64,000 bases of DNA from Microbacteriaceae bacterium. Its GTDB lineage: Bacteria > Actinomycetota > Actinomycetes > Actinomycetales > Microbacteriaceae. Made by a program: the position numbers and the translations under genes. A model generated the notes under the pieces. That model was not told the DNA's origin. It was given only the letters and a program-made list of their open reading frames with translations, and searched no databases. Location of the stretch: positions 1 to 64,000 of the forward strand of contig JAHEFZ010000005.1 in NCBI GenBank assembly GCA_024639935.1, given 5' to 3'. Shown here piece after piece: positions 49,209-57,783 of this stretch (positions within the stretch are counted from its first letter, which is position 1; the number at the start of each line of letters is the position of its first letter).

Positions 49209-49571
49209 CTACGCGGAATAGACGACGTAGACCTTGCGTAGCGTCTCGTGGACCGTCCACACACCTTTCCAGCCAATCGGGAAATAGGCGGTGTCGCCGG
49301 CCGTGAGCGTGACGGGCTCGCCGCCGTCTTCGTCGACCGTCATGCGGCCAGAAACGACCGTGATCACCTCGCCCGTGTCGGTGAATTCCCAACGCGAGGT
49401 TCCCGGCTCGGATTCCCAGGAACCGGACCACACGCCGTGTTCACTGTCCGCAAGATAAGACCGGTCACGCACCACGATGTCGCCACTCATCGGTGTGGCC
49501 ATCGGTGGGGCGAGTAGCGACTCGGTGTAATCGTCCGAATTAAGGTCGTCAGCTCGAAAAACAGTTGTCAT
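49209..49571 (-). CDS. Cupin (cupin_3/DUF861-like) domain protein
   Basis: SRWEFTDTGEVITVVSGRMTVDEDGGEPVTLTAGDTAYFPIGWKGVWTVHE. Confidence 0.8.
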   Translation of the reverse strand: MTTVFRADDLNSDDYTESLLAPPMATPMSGDIVVRDRSYLADSEHGVWSGSWESEPGTSRWEFTDTGEVITVVSGRMTVDEDGGEPVTLTAGDTAYFPIGWKGVWTVHETLRKVYVVYSA

Positions 49572-49649
49572 CGTTGTCTACCGTTCGTCAGTTCAGGGGA
49601 TTGTTAGCGCAAGCCTAGTGCGAACAGCGTCCGGCGAATGGGGTCAAAT

Positions 49650-51458
49650 TCACGCGAGGGACTCACGCCACGCGCGGTGCAGAGTTGAGAATCGCCCCGA
49701 ACCTCGAAGCAGTTCCTCGGTAGGGCCGTCTTCAACGATGACTCCGTGGTCCATGACCAACACGCGATCCGCGATCGCCACCGTTGAAAGGCGGTGAGCG
49801 ATGATTATCGCTGTTCGATTCGTCAAAAGTTTCTGTAGTGCGCTCTGAATCAGTCGCTCGCTGGGGATGTCGAGGGACGCGGTGGCCTCGTCAAGAATCA
49901 GCACTCGTGGATTGGCGATAAACGCACGACAGAATGACACCAATTGTCGTTGTCCAGCCGAAATGCGGCTTCCCCGCTTGTTGACATCCGTGTCGTACCC
50001 GTCGGGCAGGGCCGTGATGAAATCGTGTGCGCCAACCGCCCGAGCCGCCGCCACAACCTCGTCATCGGTTGCGTCGGTTTTGCCGAGTCGAATGTTGTCG
50101 GCAATGCTTCCCGTGAACAGATACGCCTCTTGAGTGACAAGAGTCACAGCTCGCCGGAAATCGGCGTCGCCGATGGTGGTCAGATCACGCCCATCGATCG
50201 TGATTGCGCCGTCGGTCGGATCGTAAAAACGAGCGATGAGCTTGGCGAGCGTTGATTTTCCCGCGCCGGTCGCTCCCACCAGTGCTACCGTTTGTCCGCC
50301 TGCGATTTCCAACGAGAACGTCGGCAAAACCGGGTTTCCCGCGGAATAAGCAAAGGACACATCCGTGGCCACGATGTTCCCCTTGGTCGCGTCAAACGGT
50401 TCGGGGTTCAGTGGCTCGACGACCGACGGCCTTTCTTCGAGAAAACCCGAAATCTTTTCCAATGCGGACGACGCCGATTGGAACGAGTTGTAAAACATGG
50501 CGAGGTTTTCAATGGGACCAAAGAATCGTCGTGTGTACAAAACGACGGCGAGGAGTGCGCCGACCTCTAATGTGCCCTCAATCACTCGAAATGACCCCAA
50601 CAACAGAACTGCGGCAACCGTCAGGGTTCCAATAACTTTGAGCGCCGGGTCGTATATTCCGAAAACGTGGATTGTGCGACGGGTTGCCTCGCGATAATCC
50701 TCAACCTTGGCGGCGTAAGTCTCGCGGTCGAGGGCCTCCCGTCGGAAGGCTTTGACGGCACGAATCCCCGTCATGCTCTCGACGAATTGAATGATGAGCC
50801 GCGTGGAATAGATGCGTGAGGCTCGAAACTCTCTGCGCGACGCGTTTGAGAACCACAATGTGACCGCGACGATTGGGATCAACGCGACCGCCAGGGCAAT
50901 CCCGCTTTGCGGATCGATAGAAACCAGCGCAACGGCGGTGAACACGAGGAAGAGTAATCCCGCCACGAGGTTGCTCAATCCCCCGCTCAGAAGTTCGCCG
51001 AGAGTGTCGATATCGCTCGTCTGACGGGCGATGATGCGTCCCGAGGTGTACCGTTCGTGGAATTCGAGACTGAGCCTCTGAGTGTGCTTAAATATGCGGC
51101 GACGGAGTGCGACGAGAATGTCCTGGCTCATCGAAATCGACAACCGCGTATAAGACGCAAGGAAGCCCGCTGCGCAGATTCCGGTGGCGATGAACGCGGC
51201 AACAATGAACAGGATGGGTGTGAAATTTCCACGGTCGACAGCCGCAGGCAACCCCACGTCGATTCCCCAGGCAATCAACAGAGGCCCCGCGACCTGCGCG
51301 GCAGTGCTCGCGACGACCATGACGGCGGTCCACCCAAACCGAGCGCGATGAGGCCGCACCAAAAGACCGAGGAGGGCAATCGACCGGGCGCGAATCGCCT
51401 TGTTCTCGCGAGTGGTGAAATCTTGGCGGTCTTCCCCTGCCACGCCTGTTGTGTTCAC
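49650..51458 (-). CDS. ABC exporter half-transporter (permease-ATPase), consensus Walker B
   Basis: VGATGAGKSTLAKL; ISAGQRQLVSFCRAFIANPRVLILDEATASLD; six TM N-terminal half. Confidence 0.92.
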   Translation of the reverse strand: MNTTGVAGEDRQDFTTRENKAIRARSIALLGLLVRPHRARFGWTAVMVVASTAAQVAGPLLIAWGIDVGLPAAVDRGNFTPILFIVAAFIATGICAAGFLASYTRLSISMSQDILVALRRRIFKHTQRLSLEFHERYTSGRIIARQTSDIDTLGELLSGGLSNLVAGLLFLVFTAVALVSIDPQSGIALAVALIPIVAVTLWFSNASRREFRASRIYSTRLIIQFVESMTGIRAVKAFRREALDRETYAAKVEDYREATRRTIHVFGIYDPALKVIGTLTVAAVLLLGSFRVIEGTLEVGALLAVVLYTRRFFGPIENLAMFYNSFQSASSALEKISGFLEERPSVVEPLNPEPFDATKGNIVATDVSFAYSAGNPVLPTFSLEIAGGQTVALVGATGAGKSTLAKLIARFYDPTDGAITIDGRDLTTIGDADFRRAVTLVTQEAYLFTGSIADNIRLGKTDATDDEVVAAARAVGAHDFITALPDGYDTDVNKRGSRISAGQRQLVSFCRAFIANPRVLILDEATASLDIPSERLIQSALQKLLTNRTAIIIAHRLSTVAIADRVLVMDHGVIVEDGPTEELLRGSGRFSTLHRAWRESLA

Positions 51459-53281
51459 GCGACACTTCCCTCGTCGTCGACATCGATGGGCTCATCGGAC
51501 AGAGACGAAATGAGATGGCGATAGACCGCCGATGTTGCCAAGAGTTCGGAATGGGTCCCGACTGCCGCGATGCGTCCCTTGTCCAGGAGTGCGACCCGAT
51601 CGGCAAGCATGACGGTCGACGGTCGGTGAGCGACCACCAGAGCCGTCGTCGTTGACAACACCTTGCGAAGTGCGGCTTCAACCCGTGCCTCGGTTTCGAC
51701 GTCGAGGGCCGACAGTGGGTCATCGAGCACCAATACTTCGGGCGCGGCGGCGATTGCTCGGGCCAGGGCCAGTCGTTGTCGCTGACCGCCAGACAGACTC
51801 AATCCCTGCTCGCCGATCACGGTATCGACACCGTCGGGGAGGTCATAGACGAATTCGGCTTCGGCGATGGACAATGCTTGCGAGAGCACCGCGTCAGAGT
51901 CGGACTCTGGCGCGCTCACGAGGTCGTGACGACCGAGCAAAACGTTGTTTCGAACGGTGTCAGAGAACAACGTTGCGTCTTCGAACGCCATGGCAATCCG
52001 GGTTCGGAGGGTGTCCAAACTCATGTCCCGAATGTCGACGCCGTCCAACAGAATTCGGCCGGAAGTCACGTCGTACAACCTGGCGGGCAGCGCCGTCAGT
52101 ACGGTCTTGCCACTGCCCGTTGCACCGACAACTGCCATCGTTTCGCCCGGCAGAATTTCGAGCGAGACACCGTTGAGGACGTCGCGCACGGGCCCATCAC
52201 CACCCTCGTGTCGATAGTGAACATCGTCGAAAACCAGGGAGCCGGCGGAACGTACCGGAACAATTGGAGCAGCTGGGCTGGTAATGGTGTTCTCGCGGTC
52301 AAAGATTTCGTAGATTCGATCGAGGCCGCTCTGTGCTTCGAGAGTCAGTGCCAACAAGTAGCCGACCGATTCGATTGGGCTGGCGAGAACGGCGGCGGTG
52401 GCAAAGAAGGCAAAGAGCTGCCCTGTTGTAAGGTCTCCCTCACTCGCGAGCCACACACCGACGAGCAAACAGGCAGCAAGCGCGAAATCGGGAATCCAGA
52501 CCAGCCAGAAACCGAGCGTCGCTCGGGCGTTACCTTTGACAACCTCGAGCTGTCTTCCGTGGGATGCACGTTCAGCAAACCGAGACAGTGAGTCGCCGCC
52601 ACGACCAAACGATCGCAACACTCGAATACCGTGAACCGATTCCTCGACCGACGTCGCGACGTCTCCCCACTGATCTTGGGCGGCCCGCGACAGTCCCGCA
52701 AATCGGTTGCGAAAACGGGATCCGAACACAAACATCGGTATCGAGCAAATCAAAAAGAGTATTGCGAGGGTTGGGCTCCACGTGAAAAGAATCCCAATGC
52801 CAAGCACAATGGCAATGGAATTGCCGACCAACATCACCACACCGAAGGAAACCCACCGTCGAATGAGGCTGACGTCTGTGTGGGCACGCGACAACAACTG
52901 GCCGCTCTGCCACTTATCGTGAAATGAGACCGGCAGGTTTTGCAAGTGGTCATACATCGCGTTTCGAATTCTCGAATCGATGCGAGTTCCCGGCGTTAAC
53001 ACCGTGACCCGTCGAAGGTAGATGAACAGTGCCTCGAACAATCCGAGCACGGCAATGAGCCCCACTGCGGGCCACACAAGTGACGGGTCATTTCCGCGCA
53101 GAGGCCCGTCGACGAGTGCCTCGAGGGCGATCGGAATGCCCAGTGCTAATCCGCTCGAAATGAGCGAGATGCCCATTCCCGCGACTAAACCGAACGTATC
53201 GCGACCAGCGAAGGGAAGAACCCGCGCCAAGCCGCGAATCGCCCCGATTCGGGGAGAGGCTTCGATGTCGACGGTAGGCAT
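51455..53281 (-). CDS. ABC exporter half-transporter (permease-ATPase), degenerate Walker B
   Basis: VGATGSGKTVLTAL; LSGGQRQRLALARAIAAAPEVLVLDDPLSALD. Confidence 0.92.
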   Translation of the reverse strand: MPTVDIEASPRIGAIRGLARVLPFAGRDTFGLVAGMGISLISSGLALGIPIALEALVDGPLRGNDPSLVWPAVGLIAVLGLFEALFIYLRRVTVLTPGTRIDSRIRNAMYDHLQNLPVSFHDKWQSGQLLSRAHTDVSLIRRWVSFGVVMLVGNSIAIVLGIGILFTWSPTLAILFLICSIPMFVFGSRFRNRFAGLSRAAQDQWGDVATSVEESVHGIRVLRSFGRGGDSLSRFAERASHGRQLEVVKGNARATLGFWLVWIPDFALAACLLVGVWLASEGDLTTGQLFAFFATAAVLASPIESVGYLLALTLEAQSGLDRIYEIFDRENTITSPAAPIVPVRSAGSLVFDDVHYRHEGGDGPVRDVLNGVSLEILPGETMAVVGATGSGKTVLTALPARLYDVTSGRILLDGVDIRDMSLDTLRTRIAMAFEDATLFSDTVRNNVLLGRHDLVSAPESDSDAVLSQALSIAEAEFVYDLPDGVDTVIGEQGLSLSGGQRQRLALARAIAAAPEVLVLDDPLSALDVETEARVEAALRKVLSTTTALVVAHRPSTVMLADRVALLDKGRIAAVGTHSELLATSAVYRHLISSLSDEPIDVDDEGSVA

Positions 53282-53318
53282 GGGTAAGAATTCAGTCTAA
53301 GCATGGCAGAATTGCGCC

Positions 53319-53690
53319 GTGACCGAAAAGGAACTCCTCGATCTCTGGAACCGAGCCCGAACCCATCTTGTTTTTGCTCAGTTGGCGCCGACTTTTTTAC
53401 TGATCACCACGGTTGGTTTCGTCCCCACAATTCGAGACGCAGGAACTTTAGCTGTCTGGGCCACCATCGGAATCTTGTTGGCGTCGGGCATCCTCGGAGC
53501 GCTCGTTGAGTTTGCCGCGGCGCACGAAGCCCAGGCTGTTGCGCGCGACCTTTCTGCAATCGCGAAGCCAAGCCACACGACCCGCACCATCATTCGCTAC
53601 GCTCCGTGGTTGGCCGTTGCAAAATTCGTGACCCCCGCAATTTTTATGGGAATCTTCGTCGCTCTTGCCGCTGCGCTCTTCGGCGTTTAG
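53319..53690 (+). CDS. Hypothetical small membrane protein
   Basis: 123 aa, GTG start, three hydrophobic stretches. Confidence 0.65.
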   Translation: MTEKELLDLWNRARTHLVFAQLAPTFLLITTVGFVPTIRDAGTLAVWATIGILLASGILGALVEFAAAHEAQAVARDLSAIAKPSHTTRTIIRYAPWLAVAKFVTPAIFMGIFVALAAALFGV

Positions 53691-53700
53691 GTCGGGGCGC

Positions 53701-54264
53701 CTACTCCGAGCCTTCGTTGTCGATGAACGAGAAGGCCAGCATGTGGCAGATTGCTAGATGTGCGTCCTCGATGCGCCCCATGTGCTGTTCCGGGACATTG
53801 ATGTGAAGAGTCGCTGCCGTTCCGAGGGTTCCCCCATCTCGACCGGTCAATGCGACGGCGTGCGCTCCTGCCGATTGTGCGAATCGAAGGGCTCGAATCA
53901 CATTGGCAGAATTCCCTGACCCGCTGATCGCAATCACGATATCTCCCTGAGCGATGAAGTTCCGCAATTGCTCTTCGAAGACAATGTCATATCCGACGTC
54001 ATTACTGTAGGCCGAGATGGTCGATGTTGCATCGGTTAGCGCGATGACTCGAAACTTCGCGTCGCGTTCGTAGCTCGCACCCTTTAACAGGTCGGTCGCG
54101 AAGTGGGACGCGGTCGAAGCGCTGCCTCCATTGCCGCAAGTGAAAATGGTTCGCCCGTCGGCTCGGGCGGTTTCCAGTAATTTGCGCAATTCTGCAACAC
54201 GGTCCAGATTCACCGAACCCAACGCGGAACTCAGCGCTTCTCGATAGGAATCAAAATAGGTCAC
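53701..54264 (-). CDS. SIS domain protein (GmhA/DiaA-like)
   Basis: IFTCGNGGSASTASHFATDLLKGA; VIAISGSGNSANVIRAL. Confidence 0.85.
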   Translation of the reverse strand: MTYFDSYREALSSALGSVNLDRVAELRKLLETARADGRTIFTCGNGGSASTASHFATDLLKGASYERDAKFRVIALTDATSTISAYSNDVGYDIVFEEQLRNFIAQGDIVIAISGSGNSANVIRALRFAQSAGAHAVALTGRDGGTLGTAATLHINVPEQHMGRIEDAHLAICHMLAFSFIDNEGSE

Positions 54265-55099
54265 GGGTTAGCTCCTTTGCGCCGAGGTGAACGCCGTCGC
54301 GGTCGAATGTCGATGTCGTGATGGCCGGGGTCAAGTGACTCCAGCTCTGAAGTTCACGGTCGACGTGGTCCGTCAAGATTTGTGTCAAACGAGTGCCGAC
54401 CCGCGCAACACCGCCGCCGAGAACGATTAGCGACGGGTTGTAAAGGAGGATTGCGCTGCTCAGTCCTCGCGCGAAAACTCGCGCGTACTCGGCGAGAAAT
54501 TCATCATCGGCAAACAGTTCGACCGCTGGCCGTCCGTAATCTTGTTCAATCCAAAAACCGCTACACAGTCTCTCGAGACATCCGGACCGTCCACACTCAC
54601 AAATTTTTGCGTCGTCGCTAACACGGGTGTGCCCTAATTCACCTGCTTCGTTTGAGGCGCCCCGCACGATCCGACCGGAACTGATGACTCCCGCCCCGAT
54701 GCCCGTTGACACTGTCACATAGACGAGGTCGTCGGTTTCGTGACCCCCGTGATGGAATTCTGCGAGTGCCCCTACTTTGGCGTCGTTGTCGACCGCGAGG
54801 GGAAGGTCGAGTGTCGTGCGGGACCATTCCCCGAAATCAAATCCGCTCCAGCCTGAAACGTGGACTGATCGCTTCACTGTAGACGTTCGAAAATCGACGG
54901 GTCCCCCGAACGAGACGCCGATGGCGACCGCAGGGATTCCTCCGGATTGACAGTGCTTCTGATAGTAGGCAACCGCATGATCGAGGTTTTCGGTCGAACC
55001 AAATGTCGGCCACGTCTCGAGGTCGTGCACACCGTCGTCGTCCGTTATCGCGACTGCACACTTTGTCCCACCGATATCGATGGTCAGTGTCGTCGCCAT
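54251..55099 (-). CDS. ROK family sugar kinase
   Basis: LTIDIGGTKCAVAI; VSTGIGAGVISSGRIVRGASNEAGELGH; zinc motif CECGRSGCLE. Confidence 0.9.
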   Translation of the reverse strand: MATTLTIDIGGTKCAVAITDDDGVHDLETWPTFGSTENLDHAVAYYQKHCQSGGIPAVAIGVSFGGPVDFRTSTVKRSVHVSGWSGFDFGEWSRTTLDLPLAVDNDAKVGALAEFHHGGHETDDLVYVTVSTGIGAGVISSGRIVRGASNEAGELGHTRVSDDAKICECGRSGCLERLCSGFWIEQDYGRPAVELFADDEFLAEYARVFARGLSSAILLYNPSLIVLGGGVARVGTRLTQILTDHVDRELQSWSHLTPAITTSTFDRDGVHLGAKELTRDLF

Positions 55100-55194
55100 C
55101 GATTCACCCCCGTCGGTTCCCCTCATTCTATTGCGGGTGGAACGGCTCGCTTTGGAAACGCCCCACGAGCATTCTCTCGGCGTAGTCTTCAGTC

Positions 55195-55533
55195 ATGAAC
55201 CGAGAGTCACGAATTCGCATGTGGATATTCCTTACCTTGGCAGCCATCGGATTGGTCACCGCAATGGTGTTCAACGGGATAGCCGTCATGTCAGGCCAGG
55301 AATACGCCGCAGCATGGTTCGGCACCGCCGTGGATTGGGTGTTATCTGCGGACTTGTCGATCGTCGCCATCGCGTCGGTCGTGTTCATGATCGCCGAGGC
55401 TCGGCGGATCGGGATGAAACGCGTCTGGCTGTACATCGTTCTTTCCGGATTCACCGCAATGGCGTTTACGTTCCCGCTGTTCCTCGCGATGCGAGAGCGT
55501 CATCTTGCTGGTGGCGCCACGCCACAAAAATGA
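55195..55533 (+). CDS. DUF2834-like membrane protein
   Basis: 112 aa, three TM segments. Confidence 0.6.
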   Translation: MNRESRIRMWIFLTLAAIGLVTAMVFNGIAVMSGQEYAAAWFGTAVDWVLSADLSIVAIASVVFMIAEARRIGMKRVWLYIVLSGFTAMAFTFPLFLAMRERHLAGGATPQK

Positions 55534-56095
55534 CGATCGATAAGTAGAGTACTTGCGCTTCGGCGATGACCCGTTCCCATAGACCGACCATGGGCTGAGC
55601 CGGGTTCGTCCACACGGACAGGAACGCGATGGAGCCGACTGCAAAGATCAGCGTCGACGTGATCGCGGCAACGGGACGCACCACCCACGGGTAACGGCGA
55701 TTGAAGCGCATCGATAAGAGTGGCCACGCTGACATCAAAACAAAGGTCGCGATTGCAAACACGCGGTGCCAGAAGGACGACGAGACTTGTGACGGCGTCG
55801 CAAAGAATGTCAGCCCGTACGTTGTAAGCCCTGCAATGAAAATCGTGATGCGTCCCGGCATCGACAAGATCGGCGCCCACACCGCGGCAATGAGCGAGAG
55901 AGTTCCGCCGAGGAGAAAGAACGAGGATTGCACCCATTTGACGGGCGAGTCATCGGCGGCTAGGTCGCTAATTGTTTTGGTGACGTGGTCGTATCCCGGC
56001 CAGAGAGAACCGGCAACGAGCCAACCCATCACGGCTTGAATCGGTCCGATTATCGCCGCGATGAATGCGGGGCGACCGACAAAGTTCATGCCCAC
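55466..56095 (-). CDS. DUF998-like membrane protein
   Basis: 209 aa, six TM segments; WPGYDHVTKTISDLAADDSPVKW typical of DUF998. Confidence 0.75.
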   Translation of the reverse strand: MGMNFVGRPAFIAAIIGPIQAVMGWLVAGSLWPGYDHVTKTISDLAADDSPVKWVQSSFFLLGGTLSLIAAVWAPILSMPGRITIFIAGLTTYGLTFFATPSQVSSSFWHRVFAIATFVLMSAWPLLSMRFNRRYPWVVRPVAAITSTLIFAVGSIAFLSVWTNPAQPMVGLWERVIAEAQVLYLSIVIFVAWRHQQDDALASRGTAGT

Positions 56096-56108
56096 AGCCT
56101 ACGAGACG

Positions 56109-57032
56109 TCACAGTGCGCCAATTCGACGTAACCGTGCCAGCGCGCCATCTTCGATCGGACTGTCGGGGCCGATTGCCACGCGGATGGCCCGCAAGATGA
56201 ACCGTGTCAGCGGAATGACAAGCCATCGCGGTTTGGCCGTGAGCCCCAGCATCGTGCGAAATTCGGGTCGCATCGACACCACTGCGGCATCAAAAAGTAC
56301 GCGATAAACCGGGCGGACCGCAAACGGCAACGGTGGTCGGCGAATGAATCCCACGACGGACCGCGTTGACTCGGTCGACACGAGTACGCGGTCCTTCCAC
56401 AATTTCGTGATGGTGTCATCCATCTCGCGTCGAGAGTTCGGGGTTCGGGTCAACCCGAGTGGCGCCACCGAACGTCCCCACTGTTCGACATAGTTGTCGG
56501 CAGGGGACTCGGCGAATCCTCGCGGAATCGGTGTCCTCGCAAACATCTCGTGGGCAACGAGGAACGATTCCATAAACGCGACGTGAACCCAGAGTAGAAG
56601 GTCCGGATCATTAGCCCGATACGTGCGCGTCTCTTCCTGCCCTGTGACGTAACGGCCGGTGACTCGTTTGTGAAGGCGGTTAACGCGCGTGGCTTCCGCG
56701 GTCACAGCGGAGTGGCTTCCGAACGTCGTGACGGTCAGCCACCGAATCGTCCCCGCCAACCGACCCAGCGGGTCTTTTTCATATCGTGAATGGTCGGCAA
56801 CGCCCGCCAGTGAACCGGGGTGGAGCGCCTGCATGAGAAGCGCGCGAATACCCCCGACCAGAGTCCCGAAGTCCCGGTGGACCACCCATGGCGCATCGGT
56901 CGGGACATATAATCCTCCGTCATCACCCTTTGCAATGATGTCGAGCCACGGGGGCGTTCCGTCCACCGCCCCCGACAGCAACCGTCGAAAACGAATCGAC
57001 AGCCATTCCTGCACAAGGTTGTTGGAAGTCAT
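56109..57032 (-). CDS. Oxygenase MpaB family (DUF2236) protein
   Basis: LVGGIRALLMQALHPGSLAGVADHSRYEKDPLGRLAGTIRWLTVTTFG; VHVAFMESFLVAHE. Confidence 0.85.
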   Translation of the reverse strand: MTSNNLVQEWLSIRFRRLLSGAVDGTPPWLDIIAKGDDGGLYVPTDAPWVVHRDFGTLVGGIRALLMQALHPGSLAGVADHSRYEKDPLGRLAGTIRWLTVTTFGSHSAVTAEATRVNRLHKRVTGRYVTGQEETRTYRANDPDLLLWVHVAFMESFLVAHEMFARTPIPRGFAESPADNYVEQWGRSVAPLGLTRTPNSRREMDDTITKLWKDRVLVSTESTRSVVGFIRRPPLPFAVRPVYRVLFDAAVVSMRPEFRTMLGLTAKPRWLVIPLTRFILRAIRVAIGPDSPIEDGALARLRRIGAL

Positions 57033-57082
57033 AGTTCGAATAGCCTATGGGTACCGTCGAAATCCCCAGCCAAGGAGACCCC

Positions 57083-57769
57083 ATGACATCACTGACAAAC
57101 GCCGGCGTTCTCGTTATTGGCGCAAGCGGCGGAATCGGACAAAGCGTGTGTGCCGCACTTCACGAGTCTGGCGCGACCGTCATCGGTACGAGCCGCGACA
57201 GTGCGACATTGGCGAACCTCGCTGCGACCACCTCCAGCCAGCGGGTTCTCGACCTCGCTGACGGTGATTCCATCGCCGCGTTCTTGGATGATATCGAGGC
57301 GGATCACGTCGAACTCACCGGGATAATCGTTGCCGCCGGGGTTGTTGGCTTCGGCAACGCCGTTGACGTTCCCGCGGTCGGCTTTGACCGAATGATGGCA
57401 ATCAATGCGACGGGACCGATCCACGTGCTGTCAGCGCTTGCCCCGATAGTCGGACAATCGGGAGACGGATTTGTCGTGACGTTGTCGGGAATGATTGCCG
57501 AAACACCGATGGCCGGCCTGTCCGCCTATTCCGCGAGCAAGGCCGCGATGCACGCATTCAGCGTCGCCGCTGGTCGAGAGTTTCGTCGACTTGGAGTGCG
57601 GTTCATTGACGCACGTCCAGGCCACACCGAATCTGGATTGGCGACTCGAGCACTTTTTGGCGAAGCGCCGAACTTCGGCGTGGGCCTTTCGACCGATGCC
57701 GTCGCTGCTCGAATCATTGCGGCGATTGTCAATGACGAGAAGGACCTACCCAGTTCGGCATTCATCTAG
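57083..57769 (+). CDS. SDR family oxidoreductase
   Basis: GVLVIGASGGIGQSVCAALHESGATVIGTSR; YSASKAAMHAF; start trimmed to MTSLTNAG. Confidence 0.85.
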   Translation: MTSLTNAGVLVIGASGGIGQSVCAALHESGATVIGTSRDSATLANLAATTSSQRVLDLADGDSIAAFLDDIEADHVELTGIIVAAGVVGFGNAVDVPAVGFDRMMAINATGPIHVLSALAPIVGQSGDGFVVTLSGMIAETPMAGLSAYSASKAAMHAFSVAAGREFRRLGVRFIDARPGHTESGLATRALFGEAPNFGVGLSTDAVAARIIAAIVNDEKDLPSSAFI

Positions 57770-57783
57770 ACGGTCAGCGGCGA

